64,000 nt of DNA from Diphasiastrum complanatum (taxonomy: Eukaryota > Streptophyta > Lycopodiopsida > Lycopodiales > Lycopodiaceae). Position 1 is the first letter of the stretch, and each line of letters opens with the position of its first letter. Below, one piece after another: positions 23,585-34,884 of the stretch. The notes below the pieces were generated by a model. It made no database searches, had not been told where the DNA came from, and saw only the letters and a program-made list of their open reading frames with translations. The position numbers and the translations under genes are program-made. The stretch covers positions 23,892,541-23,956,540 of the forward strand of contig CM055094.1 in NCBI GenBank assembly GCA_029204225.1, read 5' to 3'.

Positions 23585-24321
23585 TGTGAAGAATTGAAAA
23601 AGACTATCTATGTTAGATATAGAGGTCTTATGTTTTTTACATCAAGCATCTAGGTATAGGATTTAGAGGTGAACAAATTTGGCATAGATGGCAAATTATG
23701 CATTTCCACTTGTAATGCCACTATTGAGCCAAAATAGAGTAAGAGGCTAAAATCGTGTCAATTAGAATGTAGACAAGTGTAATGCTTTTGTTTGATGAAT
23801 TCTAAGAGGTCCAATAGGATTTAGAAATGGAACCATGTGAGGTCCAATAGGAATTTGAGGTGTGCTTGAATATAGTCCAATAGAATTAAGAGGTGCATGG
23901 ATCAATGGTCCAATAGGATTAAGAGGTGACAAAGTGTGGTCGAATCATAGTGAAGCATAGTGGTAGCTCGTGGATATACTAGTATCATTGTACTCCTCGT
24001 TTTGAAGCTAATTGATTTGGTGATTGTGTGGATTTTGAGTGTTATTAGATTTCCAGCTTTTCTCTCTCTACCCAAGAGATTATGATGGTTTTTCTCTCTC
24101 TACCAGAGGAGAGCAGCTTGTTTTTACTTAGAATAATTTTTGAATACTTCCCACACGTATGAGTGAGAGTTGGAAGTGATTGAATGCATGTAGTAGTGTG
24201 TTTTTGCCATAGGATCTAAGATTGATCTTGAATCTCAATCTAGTCTTGATCTTGGTGCATCTACACACCTTAGGATATCACAAGTACATGTTGTGGACAA
24301 TCCACACGTATGAAATCAACA
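23585..24321 (+). repeat. 3' LTR of B1 (737 bp)
   Basis: Preceded by the polypurine tract TTTTTTAGGAGGAG and starting TGTGAAG. Collinear with the 5' LTR throughout, with scattered substitutions (for example CACACGTATG for CACACGTGTG) and small gaps. Ends at ATCAACA, then CACTT. Confidence 0.93.
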
Positions 24322-24326
24322 CACTT

Positions 24327-25200
24327 TACTATAGATTTGTTGGAAATGATGTTACCATTCTTCTAATCTATGTGGATGATATCATTTTGAGTGGAGACAA
24401 CAATCAAGATATTGATGATATCAAGATGGCACTACAAAAAGAGTTTGATGTGCATGATCTTGGTCTATTGCATTATATCTTGGGAGTAGAGGTATTTAGA
24501 ACTTCTCAATCTACTTTCATTTTTCAAGAAAAGTATGTGAATTTCATTCTAAAAGTATTGTAGATGCTAAATCTTGTGATACACCAGTGGAGTCAAATGT
24601 AAAGCTCACTATAAGAGGTAATGAAAGATCCTTCGAGCACATTACTCTCTATAGGAAGCCAGTTGGTTCACTCATATATCTAACCATCACAAGACCTGAT
24701 ATTAGCTATTGTGTTGGTAGACTAAGCCAATTTATGCATGATCCTATTATGGAGCATTGAAAACTAGGCAAGAGAGTATTGAGGTGCATCTTGGGAACTA
24801 GAAGCTGGTGGGCAACTGTTATAAATGTGGCACGCAAGGCCATTATTCACCAGATTGCCCGGAGCCTCTCAGCTATGTCCCGTTATGTTCAAACAGATCA
24901 ATAGAAGGACATCTAGCTGCAGACTGTCCAAAGCCTCAAAATTCGAAGGTGTTGTACAAATATGTTTAATCTCCAGGTGCGAAACCAGAGATAAAGAAGA
25001 AACAGGAAGATGCAGTCGTCCAAAGGATATTGTTTATGGAAGATCATCACCTAACTTGTATAGATTTTCAGATTCAAACTTTGCTAGAGATCAAATGGAT
25101 AGGAAATCTGTAAGTGCACATGCTATTTTCATAGGTTATGGATTCTTGATAATTAGTGATCATGTGTCTTGTTGTCACGAAGTGTGATGTTGCACCTAAA
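24327..25200 (+). mobile_element. Relic C, 3' part (reverse transcriptase YVDD and RNase H)
   Basis: Resumes relic C after the B1 insertion. The frame carries YVDD at 24369-24380 (LLIYVDDIILSG), HDLGLLHYILGVEV, then GSLIYLTITRPDISYCVG near 24665-24715. RNase H follows from about 25035 (RFSDSNFARDQMDRKSVSAH). Between them, about 24800-25035 is foreign sequence with gypsy-type zinc knuckles. The 3' end fades out near 25200, where a minus-strand element begins. Confidence 0.85.
24800..25035 (+). mobile_element. Gypsy gag zinc-knuckle fragment inside copia relic C
   Basis: One frame reads NCYKCGTQGHYSPDCPEP, then a degenerate second knuckle (EGHLAADCPKP), then EDAVVQRI. This matches the gag region of the gypsy element at 51.6-51.8 kb, which has CYNCGAPRHYSAKCPEP, a second knuckle, and EVLQRIEL. 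Copia relics here carry a different single knuckle. The fragment therefore sits as a patch between the reverse transcriptase and RNase H of relic C. No target duplication is evident. Filler DNA from double-strand break repair is a plausible origin. Confidence 0.7.
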
Positions 25201-26260
25201 TCAAGCATTATTTCTTGTGTATCTAAAATTGATGTCGCACAAACATCAGTACACAAGTAAGCTACTGGGTTTTTGCCATTGTTGGCTCTGTCTTCGGCCA
25301 TCTTGGAGGACTCGAGTTCCTCCACATAGGATGAGCTATTGTAGCTCTCCCGTTTGCTCTAAGCTTTCTTGTTTCTAAAATTCTGGTAGCAGTCAACAGC
25401 TGCGTGACCCTTATTATGACAATGGATGCATTCTATTTTTGAATTGAGCCATCACTTATCAACGATGTGGCCTTCTCGTGTGCATCTCGTGCAGGTCTTT
25501 TTCTCACCATCTTGTTGTCTCGGCTTATTTCTGCTCTTCCATTTGCTTTCTTTAGCTCTCTCTGATTGTTGCCTTTGATCTTGTCTTTGGTTTGACTCCC
25601 TCTTAGGCTTGAAATTCTTCTTCTGCTTCTCTTTGTTGTTGTAGAGAGCTTGATCAAAACTATCCTTGTCATCAAGTGTTCACGGGCTTCCACCTCTTCT
25701 CTAATCTCGATTAGAGCCTTCTAAAGGGTCATCTGTGGATCTTTAGCAAGCAATGTTCAGGTCATCTGAAACGATCTTGGTAAAGCTCACAGCAGGTATG
25801 TGAGTTGCTTTTCTGTTGAGACTACATTCTCTATTCCGAAATTGTGTAGCAAGAGGAACAGGTCCTTCAATCTTCTAATGAAGGAGGTGAGGTCTTTACC
25901 ATCCCATCTCAAATTGGTCAGCTGATCTTCAAGAAGCATAATTTGGCTTCGTGATTTTGTTTAAAATCTGGTCAACAAAGTATCTCACATTTCCCTTGCA
26001 ATGGAGAGTGTGGCTAGATGAAGTGTCAAGTTATCTTCGATGGAGGAAGATAGGATGACTATTGCCTTGTCGTTTCTTTCTTACCATTCCCGTAGCTCTT
26101 TGCAAATGGTTGTGGGCATCTCTTCTGTGCTATCAACCCAGGGCCATAGACCTTCTCCTTTCCATATGAGAGAAGTCTTAACCTTCCATGCTACGAAGTT
26201 TGATCCTGAGGAGTCAAGCATCATGCAGATCTTTGATTGAATGATGCTAATGGATGCCAT
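25074..26260 (-). mobile_element. Ty1/copia relic D-prime: gag and protease
   Basis: On the minus strand gag starts at ATG 26260 (MASISIIQSKICMMLD, then NFVAWKVKTSLIWKGEGLWPW), followed by zinc knuckles near 25500-25390 (CTRCTREGHIVDK) and a protease site LDLGATSHF near 25210-25185, where Leu replaces Ser of the usual DSGATSHF. It is the same family as relic D. Stops break the frame repeatedly. It meets relic C head to head near 25.1-25.2 kb. Confidence 0.8.
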
Positions 26261-26317
26261 AGCCTGATAGAATCAGGTAGAGCTCTAATAGAGCTGATAG
26301 CTCTAATAGAGCTCAAG

Positions 26318-26329
26318 GCTCTGATACCA
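26318..26329 (-). promoter_or_regulatory. Primer-binding site of relic D-prime
   Basis: The minus strand reads TGGTATCAGAGC, one base after the LTR end ATCA. Standard copia iMet-type site. Confidence 0.85.
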
Positions 26330-26330
26330 C

Positions 26331-27418
26331 TGATGGAATGTGATACAAAAGGCCATATGGAGCCGACTTGGCAGGCGTAGCTATCGTTGATCTTTTTATG
26401 TGATCAATTCAGAGAAAATGATTAAGTTAAAGCTCTACTCAAAATAAATGTATTACGCTTAATCAAAACTAATTTTGGTTTCATGTCGTTGTCCTCCGTG
26501 CATCAGCCGCTCTTTGTCCATTACACTGTGCCTTCATGCCGTAGATTTTTGCCTTTAAAATAGAGATACCTTTGTGATTTTAAGGGCAGTGTTGCATTTT
26601 TAAAGGAAGTGTCGCTTTTTCTTGAAAGGCGAAAAAGATGAAAAACCCGATAGTGGGCCAGAAAATATTTCGAAGGCATTTGAAGGACAATGTCACTTTT
26701 TTTTTTGCAAAAAATGCCACAGTGTCGGGAGAGTTGGCCAAGATCATTTTCCAAGTGTTTTTGACTTAGTGATGCATTTTCCTCATGACAAAAACATTGC
26801 AAACTGTGCGACGAAATAGTTCAAAAATGCAGACTATGAGAAACATAGTTCAAAATGCAACAGTCAGGAAAAACAACAAGGAAAAATTAAGAAAAATGCT
26901 AAGGCTTTGAAGGATAGAAACTCTTAGTTCTTCACGATATATCTAGATTTTGGAGCTCTTTACTGATGTCTTGTCGACACTCTCCATTATAGTTGGCGGG
27001 AGATTCCTCTTTTGGATATCCTTTATGTGCTTGTGATAGCTAGAAGTAATTAGAAGAACCTTCACTAGAATTTTCTAACTGTATTATTTTTCATTTCTTA
27101 TCAAAAATTTCTCACATATGTAACATTCTAGCTTTTTTGAGGCTTTCTGTTCTACTAGTTTGAACATTGTTCGCACTTTTGAACATATGCCTCCACATGA
27201 CCCTTCATTTTTTGCCAGTAAAAATTCCTTCGATCAAGTGTCTGTTGTATGTCAAGATGTCCCACACTTGTTGTCATGACTTAAAAATGATTTATAAGGT
27301 ATAGAAAATCTCAAAGGAAAAAATTGTGAAGGCCAAAAAATATGTTGTCGGCCTTGGGTTTTTCAATATGCTCATTACTTGAACGATTTGTTTAAGGTTG
27401 AGCATAAGAAATCCAATA
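26331..27418 (-). repeat. LTR shared by two minus-strand copia pieces (1088 bp)
   Basis: Read on the minus strand it starts at 27418 with TATTGGATT, just after polypurine TTAAGCGGGAG, and ends at 26331 with CCATCA, one base before a primer site. It therefore serves as 3' LTR for the RNase H piece at 27419-28107 and 5' LTR for the gag piece at 25074-26260. That arrangement is typical of unequal recombination between elements. The TG start has mutated to TA. Confidence 0.7.
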
Positions 27419-28107
27419 CTCCCGCTTAATGTGAATCCTGAAAACCTTTGATCTTCAGATTTAATATATCGTTAAATCTGAGATGTTGCTCCTTTGATAG
27501 AGCCTTTGTGAAGTAATCTGCTGCCATGTAGTTTGTTCTACAAAAAATCAATACTACTTCCTTACTGTGCACTTTCTCTCTAAGGTAGTGATACTTGATT
27601 TCTATATGTTTGCTATGAGAGTGAAATATCGGACTGAGAGATAGCGCTATTGTGTTTTGATTGTCACAATAGATTGTTGTAGGAAGTGGTTGTGCAAGAT
27701 TGCGGTCTGCAAGTAGTTGCCTAAGCCAGATCGCCTCTTTGATTGCATTTGTGGCAGTTATGTATTCAGATTCTGTTGATGATAATGCAACTGAGGTCTG
27801 CTTCCGACTGTTCCATGAGATTGGGCCTTGGTTGTATAAAAATACAAATCCAGAAGTTGAATTTCTAGTGTCGACATCTCCTGCCCAATCCGCATCTGTG
27901 TAGGCTTCAAGATATTGGCAGTTTGGCTGCTTCCATAGCAGATACTGAGAGTTGTGGTTGCCTGAATGTACTTCATGTCCTTTGTTAGCGCTTTCCAATG
28001 AGCTATGTCTAGATTTGACAAGAACTAGCTGAGTGTACTAATCGAATATGCAAGGTCTGGTCACGTGCAGATCATTGCGTACATCAGTGAGCCGATGATA
28101 GATTGGT
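27419..28107 (-). mobile_element. Copia RNase H segment (family A/D type)
   Basis: The minus strand has GSLMYAMICT near the right end, then DADWAGDVDTRNSTSGFVF, ISWNSRKQTSVALSSTESEY, TIYCDNQNTIALSLSPIFHS and KHIEIKYHYLREKV, ending at TAA 27428-27426 before the polypurine tract. It resembles relic A (8.0-8.57 kb), not family B. It is joined directly to family B gag/protease at about 28107, with no integrase or main reverse-transcriptase domain between them. Confidence 0.85.
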
Positions 28108-29130
28108 CTTCTTGACTCCATCATAAGGCATAATAGATATAAAAAAGTGCTTGGAGCCACACATATGTGAAGATGCTCCACTATCAATATACCATGAGTC
28201 ATCCTTGTTGAAGGTGGAAGAGGAGAAGTTTGATGCCATAAGAGAGCCTTCTCCATCACTTGCAATATAGTCTTCTTTCTCATTGGTGATGTTGGCTTGA
28301 TTGAGTTGATTCTTCTTCTTGAAGCAATTGGTGGCATAATGGCCTTTCTTGCCACAATAAAAGCACTTGATCTTCTTCTTCTTGAGATTTGAAGTAGAAG
28401 CATGAGAGGTATCCTCCTCCTCCTCTCCATCTTGATCTTTAGCTTTGTCATTAGAGAAGTGATGATGTTGCTTCTTACTCCTCTCTTTGTGCTTGGCAAA
28501 TAGAACTTTGCCATCATCATGATTGAGTGATAGCTTGTCCATCCTCAAGAGTTTGTACTCTTGTCTTGATTCTTCAGAAATAAGCACACTTTGAAGGGCC
28601 TCTAGACTTGGTAGCTCCTCCTTAATGGCATAGGATTGGACAAGGTTGGCATATTCATCTCTCAAGCCATTGAGAATGACTTGGACTAGCTCACTTTGAT
28701 TGATTGAGTCACCAATACGTGCAAGCTCCCTATGAATATCCTTGACTCTCAAAACATAATTAGATGCACTCTCATCACTCTTTTGACTACTTTGGAAGAT
28801 TTGATTTCTAAGAGTGAGGAGCCTAGAGGTGTTCTTAGCCTCATAGATGGACTTGAGACAATCCCAAGCTTCCTTGGATGTAGAACAATCACCAATCTCC
28901 CTCAATATCTCATTCGAGACATTCATCTTAATGTAGTGGAGAGCCATTCTAGCTCTCTTCTTGTATTTTTGTACTTCTTGAAGGACTTGAGACTCCTCCT
29001 CAATCCCAAGTACAATGTCCATTACATCTTGGAGTATCAAGATGGACTCCATCCTCAACTTCCATATTGAATAATTGGAAGTAGACAATCTCTCACTTGG
29101 TTGCAACAAGTATGAACTCATTGATGTCAT
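28108..29130 (-). CDS. B2 copia gag with zinc knuckle and start of protease
   Basis: Starts at ATG 29130 and stays open across gag, zinc knuckle and the beginning of protease, about 340 codons. Gag has NYSIWKLRMESIL, EAWDCLKSIYEAKN, LTLRNQIFQSSQ and LVQVILNGL. The zinc knuckle is CFYCGKKGHYATNC near 28370-28330, and the protease site is DSWYIDSGASSHMC near 28200-28160. Unlike B1 and B3 it lacks the extra CT, so gag and the knuckle are in one frame. The frame then enters unrelated element sequence near 28107 and stops about eight codons later. The protein would lack integrase and polymerase. Confidence 0.85.
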
Positions 29131-29874
29131 GTAAAGTGGAGATAAATAAAAGTGATGAACAAAAAATGTTGTTTCTCTCTCACTATAGGATCCAATAATG
29201 GTGTGCTACCATCTCCTATGCAAAATCTTGCAACAACTGTGAGATGATTCTCACTAGCTATCTCAATCTCTCCAAAACTAGATCTATTTCACATCAAATG
29301 ATGGAGTATGGGAAAATTTAGGATCAAACACTCTTAGCACGTGTAAAATACACTAAGAAACCAAATTTGACTCAAATACAATGATATTGCATGAAACAAA
29401 ATGGCTAAGATCTCAAAACAGTGCATAGATCACATATAGATGAGATTGGTAAGCATTCAACTGTGATTTTGGATCAAACAGACAATCTCTTGACCAAACC
29501 AAATGTGTCCACCCAGGTCTAGGTGCCCTGCCTAACCCTCTTCAAAAGCTTATAACTTTCGATTGGCACAACCAAATGGAATGAAACTGATTGCTTCAAA
29601 AACTAGACAAAAATAGCTTCAAAACAAGCTATCTAGCAAGATTTTTGGATCAAACACGAAAGAGAACTCCCAAATTGAAATTGGATGTTCCTCACACGTG
29701 TCTGAGCACCTGATTTCGTACAATACTAGGTCAGACCCAATCAATGTCGTTTTGATATCTTTTGATCCAAAATTGGACAAGATAGCTAGGAAAATGGATC
29801 TTGACAATTTCTAGCTCAAGATTGATGAATAGTTTTCACTTAAATGGATCAAAATGCATGGTAACATTAGGTAG
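29131..29874 (-). other. B2 untranslated leader
   Basis: Collinear with the leaders of B1 (18848-19588) and B3 (34143-34884). A 62-codon frame starting at a TTG, not ATG, is open here and in B3 but shifted in B1, so it is probably not a gene. Leaders of this kind carry dimerisation and packaging signals; none is identified here. Confidence 0.6.
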
Positions 29875-29886
29875 GCTTTGATACCA
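29875..29886 (-). promoter_or_regulatory. Primer-binding site, B2
   Basis: The minus strand reads TGGTATCAAAGC, one change from the B1 site, directly after the LTR. Confidence 0.85.
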
Positions 29887-30628
29887 TGTTGAATTTCACA
29901 CGTGTGGAGTGTCCACCACATGTACTTGTGATCTCCTAAGGTGTGCAGATGCACCAAGATCAAGACTAGATTGAAATTCAAGATCTATCTTTGAATCTAT
30001 GGCAAAAACACACTACTACATGCATTCAATCACTTCCAACTCTCACTCACACATGTGGGAAGTATTAAAAAATTATTCTAAGCAAAAACAAGCTGCTCTC
30101 CTCAGGTAGAGAGATAAAAACCATCATGAGCTCTCGAGTAGAGACAGAAAGTTAGAAATCCAATAACACTCAAAATCCACATAATCACCAAATAAATTAG
30201 ATCCAAAATGAGGAGTACAATGATACTAGTAGATCCACGAGCTACCACTATGCTTAAATATGATTGGACCACACTTTGTCACCTCTTAATCCTATTGGAC
30301 CATTGATCAATGCACCTCTTAATTCTATTGGACTATATTCAAGCACACCTCAAATTCCTATTGGACCTCACATGGTTCCACCTCTAAATCCTATTGGACC
30401 TCTTAAACTCCATAAAAAAAAAGCATTACACTTGTATACACTCTAATTGGCACGAGTTTGGCCTCCTACTCTATTTTGGCTCAATAGTGGCAATATAAGT
30501 GGAAATGGATAATTTGCCATCTATGCCAAATTTGACCCTATCAACATCCTACACCTAAATGCTTGACTATGAAATTCTATGAGACCCCTATATCAAACAT
30601 TTTTTTATTTACTTTACAATTCTCCACA
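29887..30628 (-). repeat. 5' LTR of B2 (742 bp)
   Basis: On the minus strand it starts TGTGGAGAATTG at 30628 and ends TTCAACA at 29887. It contains the same GGTCCAATAGGA subrepeats (30.26-30.41 kb on the plus strand as TCCTATTGGACC). It is more diverged from the B1 and B3 LTRs than they are from each other. The matching 3' LTR is not present. Confidence 0.88.
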
Positions 30629-30689
30629 CGTGGGAACATCCTCCACACATGTGAGATTCACTTACAAACTTCTATCATAAAAAATACCA

Positions 30690-31800
30690 AGCTAGATTTT
30701 TGCCAATTTCTCACACCAACAAGGGTTTCAACTTACGAACGTGGAAAGCAGGATGAATTCCAACGTTAGCTGGAAGGTCTAGTTTGTATCCGACCTTGTT
30801 TATCACTCGGATAACCTTAAAAGGACCGCAATAACTAGGCACAAACTTTGCACACTTAATAGTTTTCAAACCCCTAGAGTGACTAGGGACTCTCAAAAAC
30901 ACCCAGTCGTTGACCGTGAATATCTTGTGCTTCCGAGATAGATCATCATAGTGCCTTGCCCTGTCCTAGGCACTTCTTATGCTATCTTTAGCCAGCTATA
31001 ATATTTCTTGCATATCCGCAAGGGAATCAACTGCGGCTTGCACCCGTAAGTTTTTCATGCCAACACTAATTGGTGATCGTGGTTGAAAACCATACATAAG
31101 CATGAAAGGGTTGAATCCGGTCGCTGAATGTTTTGCACTATTATATGCAAATTTCACTAGTAGAAGGTACTGTCCCCAATCAGACTGCCGATGGGCCACA
31201 TATGCTCAAAGCATATCCTCCATCGTCTGATTGGTCCTTTCCGTTTGACCATCTGATTTCGGATGATCTGTAGAACTTATACTTCAAGTTGTTTCCAACT
31301 TTTCAAATACTGCTTGCCAAAAATTCCCAGTGAATTTTGGGTCACAGTCAATGACAATATCGCAAGGCAGCCCATACAGTCGAAAAAGCTTCTCAACATA
31401 TAGTTGAGCTATTTCTGAAGCTTTAACAGTAGTTTTCGTTGGAATAAATTGAGCAAACTTCGTAAGTCTGTCAACAATGACCCAAACTGAATTGTGGCCC
31501 TTCCATGTACATGGAAGCCCAACCACAAAATCCATAGATATACTTTTCCACTTTCCAGTAGGAATATCTAAAGGATGTAACAGGCCACTAGCTTTTAGCC
31601 TCTCTGCTTTATTTAACTGGCACTTAGTACATTTAAGTACATAGGCCTCTACCTGACTTTTCATCTTAGGCCACTAAAATTGCCTTCGAACTAAGTCAAG
31701 TGTTCTTTGTATACCCGGATGTCCTGCGCATGGTCATGACACTCATGCAAGATTTGGGCCCTTACAGTGTCATTCTCTAGTACACACACCTTTCCTTTAC
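30690..31800 (-). mobile_element. Ty3/gypsy integrase fragment
   Basis: Minus-strand frames encode, from high to low coordinate, a zinc-site remnant (KCTKCQLNKAERLKASGLL), the integrase core with SMDFVVGLP and VIVDRLTKFAQFIP, then IDCDPKFTGNFWQ, and finally the C-terminal barrel (FVPSYCGPFKVIRVINKVGY, then HPAFHVRKLKP). The order and motifs are typical gypsy. At least two shifts break it. No protease, reverse transcriptase or LTR belongs to it here. It abuts the B2 LTR, so B2 may have inserted beside or within it. Confidence 0.85.
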
Positions 31801-31827
31801 GATGAATATCCCTTTTGTGTTGAGGGC

Positions 31828-32750
31828 ATGGACACCAAAAGAAGCACATTTGATTGCGGCATAATGACAAACTTTCAACAGGAGAGTCGATCTAGTGCAA
31901 ACGACACAAAAACCATTTCAGGTGACCTAAACTATGTCGGCACACGTCAACATATTTATGAGGTCAACTATGGAAGCAATGGAAAATACTTGATCTTTGA
32001 TGTGAAATGGTTCAAAGTTAACTATCGTGGAAACAATGCTACGATTAGAAAGGATGTTGTCCAGATTCTTTGCAATCAACTCGACAAAAGTGATACCTAT
32101 GAATTCATACGACACGTTCATGTTGCCACGACATTGTAAACAGGTATAAGTACCTTGGTTGAACTATATTTTATGTGACTTTTTTATTCGATCGCTTTGA
32201 ACACAAATTGTGAGCACATTGTGCATTGATTTTATTTGTCTATTCTAGATCATATTTCATCCATATCGATTATCCCCTCAGTGGTTATATGTCATCCAAC
32301 TCAATACAAGATCATGACGTATATTTGAAGACAAAGATATTGCATCATATATGTCAAATGACTTGCATGAGAAGCCAAAAATCAAGCCAGAACCCTTGAT
32401 CGAGCTAGAAATCCAAGTTCCATTTGATGCTGAAATCACTGAAGAAGAAATCGCAAATGAAAATATGAACGTAGAAAGGCAATCGTCGATGAGAATGCCA
32501 CGTTTTGATGAAGAAAGGCCAGAGGAAGAAAGTGATGATGAAGATGATCATAGCTCTTATACTCATAGGCAAAGAAATTTACGATTGCACTTAGAATTAG
32601 ATTCAGATGAGTGTATGGACTTAGACAATGACGAGAATGAGGCACTATTTGACGAGCAATGTATTGAGAATATTGACTCACAATTCAAATGTTATTACAA
32701 AGACTGCTTGCACCAGTATCACAAAGATTGTATGCACACTATTGCATGAC
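31828..32750 (+). mobile_element. CACTA-type transposon remnant (DUF4216-like region and acidic tail)
   Basis: The frame from 31828 contains YEVNYGSNGKYLIFDVKWFK, similar in layout to the DUF4216 domain found beside En/Spm transposases (a hydrophobic strand ending in a W-F pair). After a gap with IIFHPYRLSPQWLYVIQ near 32250, an open frame from 32351 gives a charged tail (EERPEEESDDEDDHSSYTHR). This order matches the C-terminal part of CACTA transposon proteins. No transposase catalytic region or CACTA termini were found. The assignment rests on recall of the family pattern. Confidence 0.55.
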
Positions 32751-33562
32751 CTCAAGTTTCAACTTTGAGTATTCAAGTATGTACTGTGTGGACCTAAGTT
32801 GCACCCCCTTCTGGAACGCTGCATTCCGATAGCATTCTAGAATGTTGTGTTCCGGAACGAATCCGGGTCATGCGTTCCGGAACGTTATTGGATTCCGAAA
32901 CCTAGCTAGTTGGATTGTGTTCAAATTTTACTGAATGTTAGTTCGCGGGTTGTGGACCCGAACAAACCCATATAGTTGTTTTCTAGACAGATAAGAGGAA
33001 TAGCACATAATATATTCTGATGGACTTGGATATGATATTAGGGTTTTCTCACTACCCTCAACCAAATTAAACCTCATTAGCCTCACCAATTCTCAAAACA
33101 AAAAATTGAAACCAAAAATCAAAATCAACTCATTCACCTTTAATTCATTTTTTCATTCTCTCTCTTTCATTCTGAATTTCTCTCTCACAAATTCAATCAC
33201 TCACACACACACATACACTCTCTTTAAAAATCAAATGTCACAAATTTTTCTACACACACACTCTCTCTCTTTCCATCTATCTATCTAACTATCTCTCTCC
33301 CTATCTATCTATCTATCTATCTATTTATCTCTTTTTATCTATCTATCTATCTAAAACATGTAAAATCAACTAAATTAACAAATGAAAACCTCCAAAATAT
33401 GAATCTCCAAGCTCCCCAAGCTCTCCAAGCTTCAAGCTCCTCCACTTCCAAGCGCCAAGATTTTTCTAAAAAGGTAGCGCGAAAATGGAGGTCGTGGAAA
33501 GCAATACGAACACAATGTTGAAATCTGACATCCGTAGGATCCATCAGATTCCGACATAATTT
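32751..33562. other. Non-coding DNA with simple repeats
   Basis: Contains GTTCCGGAACG repeats near 32850-32890 that form a short palindrome, a CT-rich stretch, and a CTAT tetranucleotide tract. No gene recognised. Confidence 0.5.
33262..33354. repeat. (CTAT)n-rich microsatellite
   Basis: Repeated CTAT/ATCT units, imperfect, with a CTCTCT prefix. Confidence 0.9.
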
Positions 33563-34130
33563 TGTGAAAAATTGAAAAAGATTATCTATGTTAGATATAG
33601 GGGTCTTATGTTTTTTACATCAAGCATCTAGGTATAGGATTTAGAGGTGGAACCATGTGAGATCCAATAGGAATTTGAGGTGTGCTTGAATATAGTCCAA
33701 TAGAATTAAGAGGTGCATGGATCAATGGTCCAATAGGGTTAAGAGGTGACAAAGTGTGGTCCAATCATAGTTAAGCATAGTGGTAGCTCGTGGATCTACT
33801 AGTATCATTGTACTCCTCATTTTGAAGCTAATTGATTTGGTGATTGTGTGAATTTTGAGTGTTATTGGATTTCTAGCTTTCTCTCTCTACCCGAGAGCTT
33901 ATGATGGTTTTTCTCTCTCTACCCGAGGAGAGCAGCTTAGAATAACTTTTGAATATTTCCCACATGTGTAAGTGAGAGTTGGAAGTGATTGAATGCATGT
34001 AGTAGTGTGTTTTTGCCATCGGATCTAAGATTTATCTTGAATCTCAATCTAGTCTTGATCTTGGTGCATCTACACACCTTAGGAGATCACAAGTACATGT
34101 TGTGGACAATCCACACGTGTGAAATCAACA
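33563..34130 (+). repeat. 5' LTR of B3 (568 bp)
   Basis: Starts TGTGAAAAATTG and ends ATCAACA. Compared with B1, sequence between two AGGATTTAGAGGTG-like repeats is missing, as expected from slippage or recombination between direct repeats. The primer site that follows reads GGGTATCAGAGC (first T changed). Confidence 0.9.
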
Positions 34131-34142
34131 GGGTATCAGAGC
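34131..34142 (+). promoter_or_regulatory. Primer-binding site, B3
   Basis: GGGTATCAGAGC directly follows the 5' LTR. It differs from the B1 site only at the first base and otherwise matches the iMet tRNA 3' end. Confidence 0.8.
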
Positions 34143-34884
34143 CTATCTAAGGTTACCATGCATTTTGATCCATTTAAGTGAAAACTATTCATCAATCTTG
34201 AGCTAGAAATTGTCAAGATCCATTTTCGTAGCTATCTTGTCCAATTTTGGATCAAAAGAGATCAATAAGGCATTGATTGGGTCTGACCTGGTACTGTACG
34301 GAATCAGGTGCTCAGACATGTGTGAGGAACATCCAATTTCAGTTTGGAAGTTCTCTCTCATGCTTGATCTATTTATCTTGCTTGATAGCTTGTTTTGAAG
34401 CTATTTTTGTCTAGTTTTTTATGCAATCAGTTTCATTCCATTTGGTTGAGACAATCAGAGGTTATAAGCTTTTGAAGAGGGTTAGGTAGGGCACCTAGAG
34501 GTGGGTGGACACATTTGGTTTGGTCAAGAGATTGCTTGGTTGATCCAAAATCAAAGTTGTATGCTTACCAATCTCATCTATATGTGATCTAGGCATTGTT
34601 TTGAGATCTTAGCCATTTTGTTTCATGCAATATCATTGTATTTGAGTCAAATTTGGTTTCTTAGTGTACTTCACACGTGCTAAGAGTGTTTGATCCTAAC
34701 TTTTTCTATACTCTCATTTGATGTGAAATAGATCTTGTTTTAGAGAGATTTGTGTAGCTAGTGAGAATCAATTTACAAATAGTTGCAAGATCTTTCATAG
34801 GGGGAGATAGTACTCTATTATTGGATCCTATTGAGAGTGTGTAGCAACATTTATTGTTCATCATTTGAGTTTTCTTCACTTCAA

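Larger units (their letters stand above)
18100..24321 (+). mobile_element. Ty1/copia element B1, near full length, nested in relic C
   Basis: A 6222-bp element with two LTRs starting TGTGAAG and ending ATCAACA, an iMet-type primer site, gag, protease, integrase, reverse transcriptase, RNase H and a polypurine tract, in copia order. It is flanked by CACTT on both sides, and relic C resumes in the same reading direction after it. The coding region has several frameshifts and stops, so it is not autonomous now. The LTRs are very similar but differ at several sites and carry small gaps, so the insertion is young to moderate in age; a divergence count would date it. Confidence 0.95.

Noticed and set aside
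32785-32900. GTTCCGGAACG palindromes as a possible regulatory array
   Set aside because: Only a few short copies, in decayed transposon surroundings, with no gene nearby.
34831-34884. Upstream start for B3 gag (and 19535 for B1)
   Set aside because: The upstream starts are non-ATG; the ATG at 34885 (19589 in B1) aligns with the ATG-started B2 gag.
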